Made by a program: the position numbers and the translations under genes
In this document: positions 24,221 to 32,667 of the stretch, piece by piece
Layout of the letters: each line of letters begins with the position of its first letter
Numbering within the stretch: the first letter of the stretch is position 1
The notes under the pieces: model-generated
Told to the model about the DNA's origin: nothing
Databases searched by the model: none
What the model saw: the letters and a program-made list of their open reading frames with translations, nothing else
Source of the DNA: Hymenobacter gummosus
GTDB taxonomy: Bacteria > Bacteroidota > Bacteroidia > Cytophagales > Hymenobacteraceae
Reading direction: 5' to 3'
Length of the DNA: 64,000 nucleotides
NCBI RefSeq assembly: GCF_003970915.1
Contig: NZ_RXOF01000002.1
Span: 558,001-622,000, forward strand

Positions 24221-25453
24221 GTGAACGTTCTTCAACTTTGCCCCCGCGTCCCGTATCCGCCCACCGACGGCGGCGCCATTGCCATGTACGACGTGACGGC
24301 GGGCCTCGTGCGCGCCGGGCACCGCGTCACGCTGCTGGCGGCCAACACGCCCAAGCACCGGCAGGCCACCGACGCGCTGGCTCACCTCGGGCCCACTCTG
24401 CGCCTGGTGCTGGTCGACGTGGACACGGCCCTTTCGCCGCTCAAGGCCCTGCGCAACCTGCTTTTCAGCCCGCACCCCTACAACGTGGAGCGTTTCATGT
24501 CCGACGCGCTGGCCGACAAGCTGGCCGAGCTGCTGACGACGGAAACCTTCGACGTGGTGCAGATGGAAGGCACTTTTGTGGCCTGGTACGTGGACGTGGT
24601 GCGGCGCGTGGCCCCCGAAGTGCCCACCGTGCTGCGGGCCCACAACGTGGAACACGAAATCTGGGACCAGCTGGCCCAGGGCGAGCGGCAGCCGCTCAAG
24701 GCCCGCTACCTGCGCCACCTGGCCCGCCGGCTCAAAAAATTTGAGGCCCACTACCTGCCGCGCTTTTCGGCCGTGGCCGCCATTACCGAGCCCGACCAGC
24801 GCCGCCTGCGCCAGCTCGGCTGCCCCGAGCCCGTCACGTTCATCCCGGCCGGCGTCGACCTGACGCGCGTGCAGCCCGACCCCGCCATCAAGGCCCAGCC
24901 CAAAACCCTGTTCTTCCTCGGCTCCCTCGACTGGCGTCCCAACCAGGAAGGGCTGGAGTGGTTTCTGCAGCACGTCTGGCCCGGGGCCAAAAAGCGCCAC
25001 CCCGAACTGCAGCTGCACGTGGCCGGCAAAAACATGCCCGACTCCATCAAGCAGCTGCGCCTCGACGGGGTGCAGGTGCACGGCTTCGTGGAATCGGCAC
25101 CGCGGTTTATGCAGCAGTACGAGGTGATGATTGTGCCGCTGCTGTCGGGCGGCGGGATGCGCGTCAAGATCATCGAGGGCATGGCCCTGGGCAAGTGCAT
25201 CATCAGCACCGGCCTGGGCTCGGAGGGCATTGCCGTTAAGCACCTGCACGACATTCTGGTCTGCGACGACGCCCAGCAATGGATGGAGGTGCTCAGCTGG
25301 TACTGCCACGGCGAGTTCTGCTACAAGGGCGTGGGCGAGCAGGCCCGGCGCACCGCCCAGCTGCTGTACGACAACGAGCAGGTGGTCCAGCGCTTCGTGG
25401 AGCTGTACCAGCGCGTGGGTGCGGGCCAGCGCGTAGCTTTGCCCCCCCGATGA
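24221..25453 (+). CDS. Glycosyltransferase, GT4-type (GT-B fold), 410 aa
   Basis: Transfers a sugar from an activated donor to an acceptor, probably in surface polysaccharide synthesis. The GTG start gives MNVLQLCPRVPYPPTDGGAI, the usual N-terminus of GT-B enzymes with the acceptor-side DGGA loop, then RAGHRVTLLAAN. The C-terminal donor-binding domain shows TLFFLGSLDWRPNQEGLEWF, VQVHGFVESAPRFMQQYEVM and the GMRVKIIEGMALGKCIISTGLGSEGI segment, which contains the conserved E-x7-E-like donor motif (EGMALGKCII). The stop overlaps the start of the next gene by 4 nt (ATGA). Sugar and acceptor are unknown. Confidence 0.88.
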   Translation: MNVLQLCPRVPYPPTDGGAIAMYDVTAGLVRAGHRVTLLAANTPKHRQATDALAHLGPTLRLVLVDVDTALSPLKALRNLLFSPHPYNVERFMSDALADKLAELLTTETFDVVQMEGTFVAWYVDVVRRVAPEVPTVLRAHNVEHEIWDQLAQGERQPLKARYLRHLARRLKKFEAHYLPRFSAVAAITEPDQRRLRQLGCPEPVTFIPAGVDLTRVQPDPAIKAQPKTLFFLGSLDWRPNQEGLEWFLQHVWPGAKKRHPELQLHVAGKNMPDSIKQLRLDGVQVHGFVESAPRFMQQYEVMIVPLLSGGGMRVKIIEGMALGKCIISTGLGSEGIAVKHLHDILVCDDAQQWMEVLSWYCHGEFCYKGVGEQARRTAQLLYDNEQVVQRFVELYQRVGAGQRVALPPR

Positions 25454-26625
25454 AGCTGCTCGTCCTGCTGTCCCGCTTTCCGTACCCGCTCGACAAGGGC
25501 GACAAACTCCGCGCCTTTCACCAGCTGCGCCACCTGGCCCGTCACTTCGAGGTCTGCCTGTTTGCCCTCTCCGACGAGGACGTGACGCCCGAATCCTACG
25601 CCGCCGTGGCGCCGCTGTGCCGGGGCGGCCTGCACGTGCACCGGCTTCAGAAACCCGGTATTGCGCTGAACATGGCCCTGGCCGCTGCCCAGGCCCGGCC
25701 CTTCCAAGTCGGCTACTTCCACGATAGCGCCGCCCAGCGCCGCCTGGCCCAGGTAGTGCGCGAGTTCCGGCCCGAGCGCGGCTACTGCCAGCTCATTCGC
25801 ATGGCCGAGTACGCCCGCCCGCACGCCCGGGCCGTGCCCTTCACGCTCGATTACATGGACGTGTTTTCGACCGGCATGCAGCGCTGGGCCGACAAAGCCC
25901 CGGCCTGGCAGCGCCCGGTCATGGCCCTCGAAGCCCGCCGCCTGCAGCACTACGAGGCCCGGGCCTTCGACTGGTTTCGCCACCACACCATCATTTCGGA
26001 TCAGGACCGGCAGCTTATAGCCCACGAACACCGGCAACGCATTCAGGTGGTGCCCAACGGCATCGATACCGAGTTTTTCCGCCCCGAAGCCGTGGCGGCC
26101 GACGACACGTTTGAGCTGGTGTTCTGCGGCAACATGGCCTACCACCCCAACGTGGAAGCCGCCGTGTGGCTGGCCGAGGACATCCTGCCCCAGGTGCGGC
26201 GCCGCCACCCCCAGGCCCGGCTGCTGCTGGCCGGCACCACGCCCGCGGCCCGGGTGCTGGCCCTGCAGTCCGACAGCGTCAAGGTCAGCGGCTGGCTGCC
26301 CGATATCCGCACGGCCTACGCCGCGGCGCGGGTGTTCGTGGCGCCCATGCGCACCGGCACCGGCCTGCAAAACAAGCTGCTCGAAGCCATGGCCATGGGC
26401 CGCCCCAGCGTAACCACTCCGCTGGCCAACAACGCCCTCGGCGGCACGCCCGGCCAGCACCTGCTCGTGGGCGCCGACACGGCCGCGCTGGCCGACAGCG
26501 TCTGCCAACTGCTCGACCGTCCCGCGGAAGCCGCCGGCCTGGCCGCCCAGGGCCGCGAGTTCGTGCGCGAGCGGTACACCTGGGAAGGCACCACCGAGCG
26601 GCTGGCGGGGCTGCTGATGCAGTAG
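25450..26625 (+). CDS. Glycosyltransferase, GT1/GT4-type, 391 aa
   Basis: The start ATG at 25450 overlaps the upstream TGA, so the two proteins are translationally coupled. The N-terminus MKLLVLLSRFPYPLDKGDKL and HFEVCLFALSDEDV resemble the sugar-transferase group related to TIGR03087 (PEP-CTERM/EpsH-associated); no exosortase gene is present here, so that association is not implied. The donor domain has VVPNGIDTEFFRPE, LVFCGNMAYHPNVEAAVWL, VKVSGWLPDIRTAYAAARVF and MRTGTGLQNKLLEAMAMGRP with the E-x7-E-type motif. It is probably paired with the preceding enzyme to add successive sugars to one glycan. Confidence 0.87.
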   Translation: MKLLVLLSRFPYPLDKGDKLRAFHQLRHLARHFEVCLFALSDEDVTPESYAAVAPLCRGGLHVHRLQKPGIALNMALAAAQARPFQVGYFHDSAAQRRLAQVVREFRPERGYCQLIRMAEYARPHARAVPFTLDYMDVFSTGMQRWADKAPAWQRPVMALEARRLQHYEARAFDWFRHHTIISDQDRQLIAHEHRQRIQVVPNGIDTEFFRPEAVAADDTFELVFCGNMAYHPNVEAAVWLAEDILPQVRRRHPQARLLLAGTTPAARVLALQSDSVKVSGWLPDIRTAYAAARVFVAPMRTGTGLQNKLLEAMAMGRPSVTTPLANNALGGTPGQHLLVGADTAALADSVCQLLDRPAEAAGLAAQGREFVRERYTWEGTTERLAGLLMQ

Positions 26626-26633
26626 GCCTGCGC

Positions 26634-26666
26634 GTGGTGCCCCAACGCGTAAAGTCGGGGCACCAC
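26634..26666 (+). terminator. Hairpin after the glycosyltransferase pair
   Basis: GTGGTGCCCC at 26634-26643 pairs with GGGGCACCAC at 26657-26666, beginning 9 nt after the stop codon. The following T-run is short, so termination efficiency is uncertain. Confidence 0.5.
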
Positions 26667-26731
26667 TACGTTTAAGCTGCTACTTCCGCGCCTGTCAGCA
26701 GCCCGGCCAGTACCTCCGCAGGGAGGAATTA

Positions 26732-26845
26732 GTAGCAAACAATTTTATTTCTGGCTGTTTGCTACAGCTGTGTAGCAAACGACTTTATTTTTTGCCATTT
26801 GCTACAAAGCTGTAGCAAACCAGTTTATCTTCGCTTGTTTGCTAC
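26732..26845 (+). promoter_or_regulatory. Three-unit palindromic operator/promoter array, exact 40-bp period
   Basis: Three 34-bp units start at 26732, 26772 and 26812. Each has a left arm GTAGCAAAC and a right arm GTTTGCTAC (ATTTGCTAC in the second) around a 16-bp AT-rich core. The units are separated by 6 bp, so the junctions also form GTTTGCTAC-N6-GTAGCAAAC dyads. TTTAT falls at the same offset in all cores, and each continues into a -7-like box, clearest in the third (TATCTTCG at 26826-26833). The array ends 39 nt before the start of an HTH protein gene. The regularity strongly suggests protein binding sites over one or more promoters; autoregulation by that HTH protein is inference. Confidence 0.8.
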
Positions 26846-26883
26846 ACGCCGGCGCTTTGGTCCGGGCACTATCAGTTGCTTCT

Positions 26884-27510
26884 ATGCCTCGTCCTTCAGC
26901 ACCTTCAGCAGCACTGGCCGCCGCCGTGCGGGCGCATTTCGGCCTCACGCAGGCCGAGCTGGCGCAGTTTGTGGGCGTGAGCCGGGCGCTGCTGGGCCAC
27001 GACGAAGCCGGGCGGCGCGTGCTGCCCGAGGCAGCCGCGCACCGACTCTGGGTGCTTGCCCGCTTTCTGCCTCCGCCCGATGGGCAGGGGCCGCCCGCCC
27101 CGGACTTCGCCGATGAGTCTGGCGCGGCCGCCGAAGCCCCTGATGCCAGGGTACTCGAAAAGCGCCGCAAGCGGCTCCGCTTCTACATCATCAAGGCCCG
27201 CTTCGAGCTGGACCAGCGCGGTGGCCGGGCCCGCGGCTACGCCCGCCGGCAGTGGGCCCTACACACGCTGCGCCCCCTGCTGGCCACCCCCGACGAGCCC
27301 GGTGCCGATGGCCGGCTGCGGTGGCTGGGTGCCACGCCCGATGCCCCCCGCGACTTGCATTGGCTGGACGGACTAACCATCCGTACCGCCGCCACGGCGG
27401 AGCCCCTCACGGCCACCGAGCGGGCCCTGCGCCAGGCCCGCCTACGCGGCCTGGAAGCCGAGCAGGCGGCGCTGGATGAGCTGCTGGGCAACCAGGAGCC
27501 GCCACAGTAG
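26884..27510 (+). CDS. XRE-type helix-turn-helix regulator, 208 aa
   Basis: Residues about 10-55 carry an XRE/Cro-like helix-turn-helix: AAAVRAHFGLTQAELAQFVG then VSRALLGHDEAGRRVLPEAA. The remainder is rich in Arg, Ala and Leu and largely helical (KRRKRLRFYIIKARFELDQ, RALRQARLRGLEAEQAALDE), with no recognised ligand domain. No signal peptide is present. The start is ATG 26884; the frame is open 15 codons further up, but those codons overlap the operator array. The immediate upstream palindrome array is the obvious candidate target. Possible roles include a stand-alone autoregulated switch; no toxin or phage gene is adjacent. Confidence 0.7.
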   Translation: MPRPSAPSAALAAAVRAHFGLTQAELAQFVGVSRALLGHDEAGRRVLPEAAAHRLWVLARFLPPPDGQGPPAPDFADESGAAAEAPDARVLEKRRKRLRFYIIKARFELDQRGGRARGYARRQWALHTLRPLLATPDEPGADGRLRWLGATPDAPRDLHWLDGLTIRTAATAEPLTATERALRQARLRGLEAEQAALDELLGNQEPPQ

Positions 27511-27521
27511 CTGCGCCCGGC

Positions 27522-28049
27522 TCAGTACAGCTGGTAGCAGAACCTGTCTAGTTGCGCCAGCAGCGCCGGCTCATCACCCAGCGGTACCGCATTGGGACTG
27601 AAGGTGGCCGGCTGCGGGTTGTGCCAGTCGGTGGCGAAGCAGAAGCGGGGGTAGTCCACGTCGGGCTGCACCAGCACGCCGGCCCGCGCCAGGGCCTCCA
27701 TACCAGCTTTCAGGGCCAGAAACAGCGTCGTGGAGTTAGTCGCCGGGCCATGCAGCTGCTCGTAATAGTCCTGCACGAAGCCGGGGTCCAGCATATCGAC
27801 GCGGGCCGCTTCGTGGCGCTCATCAAAGCCGAAGTCGAAATCCACGCAGTGGCCGTCGGGTAGCCGCACCAGGCAGCCGCTGCCGTGAAACTCGTAGCGT
27901 GCCCGGCCGGCCGGGCCCAGCGGGCCGCTGCGGTAAATGGCCAGCAGCGTGGTGCTGAAATCGTGGCGGCGCATCAGCGCTACGGCCTCTAGTACGGCGG
28001 CCTGGTACCGGCGAAGCAGGGCCACGAGTTCAGCAGTGGAGAAAGACAT
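27522..28049 (-). CDS. Hypothetical protein, DUF6896-like, 175 aa
   Basis: Soluble protein without signal peptide. It has an N-terminal helix (STAELVALLRRYQAAVLEAV), a central strand pair YEFHGSGCLVRLPDGHCVDF with DFGFDE, a helix KAGMEALARAGVLVQPD, and a C-terminus ending LDRFCYQLY. The FHGxGC ... DFDF pattern recalls DUF6896, of unknown function; I am not certain of that match. It converges on the HTH gene with an 11-nt gap. A TATCTTCG box lies only 5 nt upstream of the ATG, so the message may be nearly leaderless. Confidence 0.55.
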   Translation of the reverse strand: MSFSTAELVALLRRYQAAVLEAVALMRRHDFSTTLLAIYRSGPLGPAGRARYEFHGSGCLVRLPDGHCVDFDFGFDERHEAARVDMLDPGFVQDYYEQLHGPATNSTTLFLALKAGMEALARAGVLVQPDVDYPRFCFATDWHNPQPATFSPNAVPLGDEPALLAQLDRFCYQLY

Positions 28050-28225
28050 GGCACGAAGATAGGAGCGAGGCTAACAAGTGTTCGGCTGGCTACCGCCAAC
28101 GATTCCGCCCGGGCTCTTAACTTTACAGCGCCGCTGCCGGTTGTCAGCGGGCAAAGTCGGCGGGACGGTCGTTCCGGGGCCTTGCCACTGGGTTGCGCCG
28201 TCCACAACCGAAGGACAGCGGAGCT

Positions 28226-28267
28226 AAAATCCGTGCAATCCGTCAAATCCGCAAAAATCCGTGATTC
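28226..28267 (+). repeat. Short direct repeats (AATCCGT) before ribBA
   Basis: Four near-identical blocks, AATCCGTGC, AATCCGTCA, AATCCGCAA and AATCCGTG, run directly into the ribBA start codon. No FMN riboswitch consensus is present in the leader from 28050. The repeats could influence translation initiation or be a simple slippage tract. Confidence 0.6.
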
Positions 28268-29524
28268 ATGCTTGACCCCATCGAAGACGCCATTGCCGAC
28301 ATCCGCGCCGGCAAAGTGGTGGTAGTAGTGGACGACGAAGACCGCGAAAACGAGGGCGACTTTATCTGCGCCGCCCGCTGCGCCACGCCCGAAGTCATCA
28401 ACTTCATGGCCACCCACGGCCGCGGCCTGGTGTGCGCCCCGCTCATCGAGGACCGCTGCGAAGAGCTTGGCCTGGAGCTGATGGTGGGCCGCAACACCGC
28501 CCTGCACGCCACTCCGTTCACCGTGTCGGTGGACCTGCTGAAGAACGGCGTGACCACCGGCATTTCGGCCTCCGACCGCTCCAAGACCATCCTGGCCCTC
28601 ATCGACCCCGAGACCAAGCCCGAGGAACTGGGCAAGCCCGGCCACATCTTCCCGCTCAAAGCCCGCAAGGAAGGCGTGCTGCGCCGCGCCGGCCACACCG
28701 AAGCGGCTATCGACCTCTCGCGCCTGGCCGGTTTCGAGCCCGCCGGGGTGCTGGTCGAAATCCTGAAGGAGGACGGCGAAATGGCCCGCCTGCCCGAGCT
28801 GCGCGAAATTGCCGACAAGTGGAATCTGAAGCTGATTTCGGTGCAGGACCTGATCAAGTACCGCCTCAAGCAGGAAAGCCTCATCGACCGCGAAATTGCC
28901 GTGCAGCTGCCCACCCAGTGGGGCAACTTTGAGCTGGTGGCTTACACCCAGCGCAGCAACGGCGCCCAGCACCTGGCCCTGGTGAAAGGCGACATTTCGG
29001 GCCCGGAGCCCGTGCTGGTGCGCATGCACTCCAGCTGCGTAACCGGCGACATTTTCGGCTCCTGCCGCTGCGACTGCGGCCCCCAGCTGCACAAGGCCAT
29101 GGAGCAGATTGAGCGCGAGGGCAAGGGCGTGCTGGTGTACATGAACCAGGAAGGCCGCGGCATCGGCCTGCTGAACAAGCTGCGCGCCTACAAGCTGCAG
29201 GAGCAGGGCCGCGACACGGTGGAGGCCAACCTGGAGCTGGGCTTCGGCATGGACGAGCGCGACTACGGCGTGGGCGCCCAGATCCTGCGCGATTTGGGCC
29301 TCTCGAAAATGCGCCTGCTCACCAACAACCCCCGCAAGCGCACCGGCCTGATCGGCTACGGCCTCGAAATCGTGGACACGGTGGCCATCGAGGTGGCGCC
29401 CAACGCCCACAACGAGCGGTACCTGACCACCAAGCGCGACAAGCTGGGCCACACCATCCTGACCAAGGACCGCGGCCCGCACCCGGCCCAGGCCGCCGCC
29501 GAGCTGCTGTCGTCGGCGGAGTAG
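28268..29524 (+). CDS. ribBA: Bifunctional 3,4-dihydroxy-2-butanone-4-phosphate synthase / GTP cyclohydrolase II, 418 aa
   Basis: Supplies both precursors of riboflavin. Residues 1-205 form the RibB domain with [27 protein letters not shown] and [20 protein letters not shown]. Residues 206-400 form the RibA domain with the zinc Cys cluster [20 protein letters not shown], then [20 protein letters not shown] and a [20 protein letters not shown] segment. Key residues of both halves are present, so both activities are expected. No other riboflavin gene is adjacent and no FMN riboswitch was found upstream. It ends at a strong bidirectional terminator. Confidence 0.97.
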   Translation: MLDPIEDAIADIRAGKVVVVVDDEDRENEGDFICAARCATPEVINFMATHGRGLVCAPLIEDRCEELGLELMVGRNTALHATPFTVSVDLLKNGVTTGISASDRSKTILALIDPETKPEELGKPGHIFPLKARKEGVLRRAGHTEAAIDLSRLAGFEPAGVLVEILKEDGEMARLPELREIADKWNLKLISVQDLIKYRLKQESLIDREIAVQLPTQWGNFELVAYTQRSNGAQHLALVKGDISGPEPVLVRMHSSCVTGDIFGSCRCDCGPQLHKAMEQIEREGKGVLVYMNQEGRGIGLLNKLRAYKLQEQGRDTVEANLELGFGMDERDYGVGAQILRDLGLSKMRLLTNNPRKRTGLIGYGLEIVDTVAIEVAPNAHNERYLTTKRDKLGHTILTKDRGPHPAQAAAELLSSAE

Positions 29525-29555
29525 TCCGGCGGCTGAGTCGACCGGCCCAGGCACG

Positions 29556-29592
29556 AAAAAGCCCTCGTTCGCGCGCGAACGAGGGCTTTTTT
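29556..29592. terminator. Bidirectional terminator between ribBA and the FG-GAP protein gene
   Basis: AAAAAGCCCTCGTTCGCGCG and its complement form a near-perfect stem ending in GAGGGCTTTTTT, flanked by A and T runs on the two sides, between two convergent genes. Confidence 0.9.
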
Positions 29593-29609
29593 GCTAGGCG
29601 CAGAAGCGG

Positions 29610-31637
29610 CTACTCCACCAGCAGGCGTAGCGTACTGCTTTGCGTGGCGGCCTGCAGCTTCAGCGTGTAGAGAGCCGGCGCCAGGCCCGTCAGGTCGATC
29701 GGGGCCTCGCCGTTGGCGCCGGGCACGAGGCGGGTGCGGCGTACGAGCTGGCCCAGCGGGCTGTACAGCTCCGCCACTACCGGGCCGGTGCCGGCGGGCA
29801 GCTGCAGCCGGGCGCGGCCGGTAGCGGGGTTGGGAAATACCGTGGCCGGCAGCGTGGCGGCCGCGCGGCGGCTGGCTAGCACCAGGGCAAACCGGCCACT
29901 GGTAGCCGTGCCCGTGGGCGTGACGACGCTGATGAGTCCGTGGGGCACGCCCGCCGGCACGCTGAAGGTGATGGTGCCCGCCGACGTGACGGTGAACGGT
30001 ACGGATACCCCGCCGACGAGCACGGTGGTGATGCCGGTTAAGTTGGTGCCCGTGAGCGTGACGAGCGTGCCCGGGGCGCCGCTGGCCGGGCTCACGTTGG
30101 TAATGGTCGGGGCCGTGGCCAGGGGGGAGTTGAGGCGCAAGCTGATTTCGCTGCGGCGGAAGTAGTCGCCCGTCATGACAAAATCTACTGTGCCGTCGTT
30201 GTTGACATCACCGGCGGCAAACAAATTAGACCACATACTTTGCCGCTGGGGGGCAGAATATGCGTGCTGCCCTTCGTTGATTTGGAGCATGACGAAGGAG
30301 CTGGATGAAGCTCCGTCGGTTCCTTCTATCATGTCAAGCCGACCGTCCCCATTGATGTCAGCCAGCACGATATTATTGACGTATTGGTAGCCGCTTACCG
30401 GCAGGTTACCCCCGGCCGTGATGCCGTTGCCAAACGTGCCCTGCCCCGTGCCCGGGTACACCTTCACGTACCCGCGGACGGTGGGATTGAGCCCGTAGTT
30501 CCAGGGAAAATTGGGCATGACCAGATCGATGATACCGTCGCCGTCCATATCCCCCAGGGCAAGTTGGGAAACGGGGTAGGAGTTGTTGACGGGAGCGGCC
30601 GACACCCAGGGGCTAAAAGTACCCTGCCCCGTCCCCAGGCAGGTAGAGATGCCCGTACTCGCACCCGGATAGAAGGAGTAGGTCAGTAAATCCAGCTTTC
30701 CGTCGTTGTTGAGGTCCTGAACGTAGAAGTTGCGCGTTTCCGGCATCGTGGCCACGAGCAGAGGCGAGGCAAAACTTCCCCGCCCGTCGCCCAGCAGCAC
30801 GATTACCGCATCCAGGGTCGTACCCGTCGCCGCCTGCCGCAGGTAAAGCAAATCCTGGTGCCCGTCGCCGTTGACGTCGGCCGTGCGGGGGTGCCGGGCC
30901 TTGCGGCCCGCCGCCACGACGGTGGGCGCGGCGAAGGTGCCGTTGCCCGCCCCCAGCGACAGGGTGACGCCGTAGGCATCGTCGCCGGAAACAGTAACTA
31001 GGTCCAGGTGGCCGTCGTTGTTGAAGTCACCCAGGGCCGCGCCCTGGGGCGAGGTGCCCGGCACCAGCTGCTGCCCCGCGGTGGAGAAGGCGCCCTGGCC
31101 ATTTCCCAGGTATAGCAAGCCGAAATTGGCCCCACCATCGGTTACCACCATATCCAGCCAACCGTCCTTGTTCACGTCGCCAAGGATAGGAGGAATGCCC
31201 GGCATACTCGTGCCAGCACCACTGTACGACCCCCCAGCCGTGAAGGTGTAGGTGGCCGGGCCGCCCGCCACCTGAAAGCCCATGACTTGACCGCTGCCCA
31301 AAGGCGCACCGCCGGTGCCCTGGACCGTAGCTGGAATGGTGAGCATGAGCTGCTCGCCGGGCAGCAGGGCCTGCGTGGGCTGCAGGCTGAGCGTGGCGGT
31401 GCCGTCGCCGCTGGGGGTGGCGGCGAGGGCGCCGCGGCTCGGGCTGCTGAGGCGCAGCCCGGCCGCCCCCGTCACGGCCTGTGAGAACGTAGCGTTGAGG
31501 GGACTCAGGCGCCCGACGCCGGTATTCGACCGAACGGGGCTGGTGCTGACCAGCGTCGGGGCCTGGCTCCAGCCGGGCGCCGGCAGCAGCAAGGCCCCGC
31601 CGAGCAGAAAACGGGCAATACGAGTAGCAGTGTGCAT
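29610..31637 (-). CDS. FG-GAP/VCBS-repeat secreted protein with IPT/TIG and T9SS sorting domains, 675 aa
   Basis: A signal peptide (IARFLLGGALLLPAPGWSQ) is followed by a Big-like domain with TSPVRSNTGVGRLSPLNATF. Several FG-GAP-type repeats come next, each with a DxNxDGxxD calcium-like loop (GDVNKDGWLDMVV, GDFNNDGHLDLVT, ADVNGDGHQDLLY, GDMDGDGIIDLVM, ADINGDGRLDMIE). An IPT/TIG domain follows near residue 500 (ITNVSPASGAPGTLVTLTG), and the C-terminal T9SS sorting domain near 590-675 has VFPNPATGRARLQL and APALYTLKL. The protein is probably exported by Sec and then T9SS, to the cell surface or medium, possibly as an adhesin or integrin-like beta-propeller. The start is ATG 31637. Confidence 0.9.
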   Translation of the reverse strand: MHTATRIARFLLGGALLLPAPGWSQAPTLVSTSPVRSNTGVGRLSPLNATFSQAVTGAAGLRLSSPSRGALAATPSGDGTATLSLQPTQALLPGEQLMLTIPATVQGTGGAPLGSGQVMGFQVAGGPATYTFTAGGSYSGAGTSMPGIPPILGDVNKDGWLDMVVTDGGANFGLLYLGNGQGAFSTAGQQLVPGTSPQGAALGDFNNDGHLDLVTVSGDDAYGVTLSLGAGNGTFAAPTVVAAGRKARHPRTADVNGDGHQDLLYLRQAATGTTLDAVIVLLGDGRGSFASPLLVATMPETRNFYVQDLNNDGKLDLLTYSFYPGASTGISTCLGTGQGTFSPWVSAAPVNNSYPVSQLALGDMDGDGIIDLVMPNFPWNYGLNPTVRGYVKVYPGTGQGTFGNGITAGGNLPVSGYQYVNNIVLADINGDGRLDMIEGTDGASSSSFVMLQINEGQHAYSAPQRQSMWSNLFAAGDVNNDGTVDFVMTGDYFRRSEISLRLNSPLATAPTITNVSPASGAPGTLVTLTGTNLTGITTVLVGGVSVPFTVTSAGTITFSVPAGVPHGLISVVTPTGTATSGRFALVLASRRAAATLPATVFPNPATGRARLQLPAGTGPVVAELYSPLGQLVRRTRLVPGANGEAPIDLTGLAPALYTLKLQAATQSSTLRLLVE

Positions 31638-31826
31638 AGGTGAAAGCGAAAACAAGCGTTTGAATCAAAGAAAAACGGCGCGGCGCCCACGGCCGGAGGT
31701 GTCGCGGCCTGCCGAGCCATGGGGGCTTAACGCTACGTGCCAAGCCCGGAAAGATGACGCAACAGGCCTGATAATCCGGGGAAAGGTAACGTCAATCCCC
31801 GAATTTCTATATACATTATCAGGGCT

Positions 31827-32621
31827 ATGAAAGCCTACATTCGGCGTGCCTTGGTAGCCGGCTTGCTGGTCGGCGGGCTGGCGGGCGGGGCGGCGGCGCA
31901 GCGCCCCCTGGTGCAGCAGTTTGCCGGCAGCCTGGTGCTGCTGACTTCCGGCGACACCCTGCGCGGCCCGCTCACCCTCTACACCGACCGCGACCTGCTG
32001 CTGGTGCAGCAGCCCGACCAGACCATCCGCACGGTGGCGGCGGGGGCGGTGGCGGCCTTTGCCGTGCGCGGCGAGCAGGCCCGCCCCGGCGACTATTTCG
32101 AGCAGACGCAGCTGCTGCCCGAGCCGCGGCGCAGCGCGTATTCGGGCGGTGGCCCGGGCGCGGTGCTGCCGCCCCGGCGGCCCCCGCTGCCCGAGGGCGC
32201 CACGCGCGTGTTTCGCTGCTTCCGCTGGAACCGCGGCTACGAGTACGCCGATTACCGCTCGCCGGCCTTCTTCGAGCAGCTCAGCGCCGGGCCGGTGCTA
32301 TTGCTGCGGCGGCAGTCCTTGGTGGAGCGCCCCGTCGCCGCCACCGACCCCATGTTTCTCTCGGCCTACCCCGCCGGCGGCCTGCCGCGCGGCACGGTGG
32401 GCTACTACATCACGGCCCGCAGCGCGTTTTTTCTGGGCACGCCCGAGGGCGAGGTGGTGGCCCTGCGCAACCCGCGCCGCCACTTGCTGGCTTACTTCCG
32501 GGCCGAAGCCGGGCAGCTGGAGCAGTACGCCCGCCAGCATCGGCTCAGCTTCCAGGATTCCGGCGACCTGGCCCGCCTCGTGACCTACGCCAACGCCCTG
32601 CGCACCGGGCAGGCGCCGTAA
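31827..32621 (+). CDS. Secreted hypothetical protein, 264 aa
   Basis: No family recognised. A signal peptide (RRALVAGLLVGGLAGGAAAQ) precedes a mature protein that begins with beta-rich sequence (LVQQFAGSLVLLTSGDTLRG, PLTLYTDRDLLLVQQPDQTI). A Pro/Gly-rich linker follows around PGAVLPPRRPPLPEGATRVF, and the end is a helical region (AEAGQLEQYARQHRLSF). Periplasmic or cell-surface location is inferred. It stands alone on the plus strand between two minus-strand genes. Confidence 0.65.
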   Translation: MKAYIRRALVAGLLVGGLAGGAAAQRPLVQQFAGSLVLLTSGDTLRGPLTLYTDRDLLLVQQPDQTIRTVAAGAVAAFAVRGEQARPGDYFEQTQLLPEPRRSAYSGGGPGAVLPPRRPPLPEGATRVFRCFRWNRGYEYADYRSPAFFEQLSAGPVLLLRRQSLVERPVAATDPMFLSAYPAGGLPRGTVGYYITARSAFFLGTPEGEVVALRNPRRHLLAYFRAEAGQLEQYARQHRLSFQDSGDLARLVTYANALRTGQAP

Positions 32622-32667
32622 GCTGCCGCCCCAGGGCGGCAGAACCAGGGCCAGCCGGCCAGAGCGG

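Noticed and set aside
25450-26625. PEP-CTERM/exosortase system because of the TIGR03087-like glycosyltransferase
   Set aside because: No exosortase or PEP-CTERM protein in the window; the similarity is to a broad GT group.
26732-26845. CRISPR array
   Set aside because: Three units with palindromic arms and similar AT cores of 16 bp, no variable spacers, no cas genes; fits an operator array.
28050-28267. FMN riboswitch upstream of ribBA
   Set aside because: The conserved FMN-element blocks are not present; only short AATCCGT repeats were seen.
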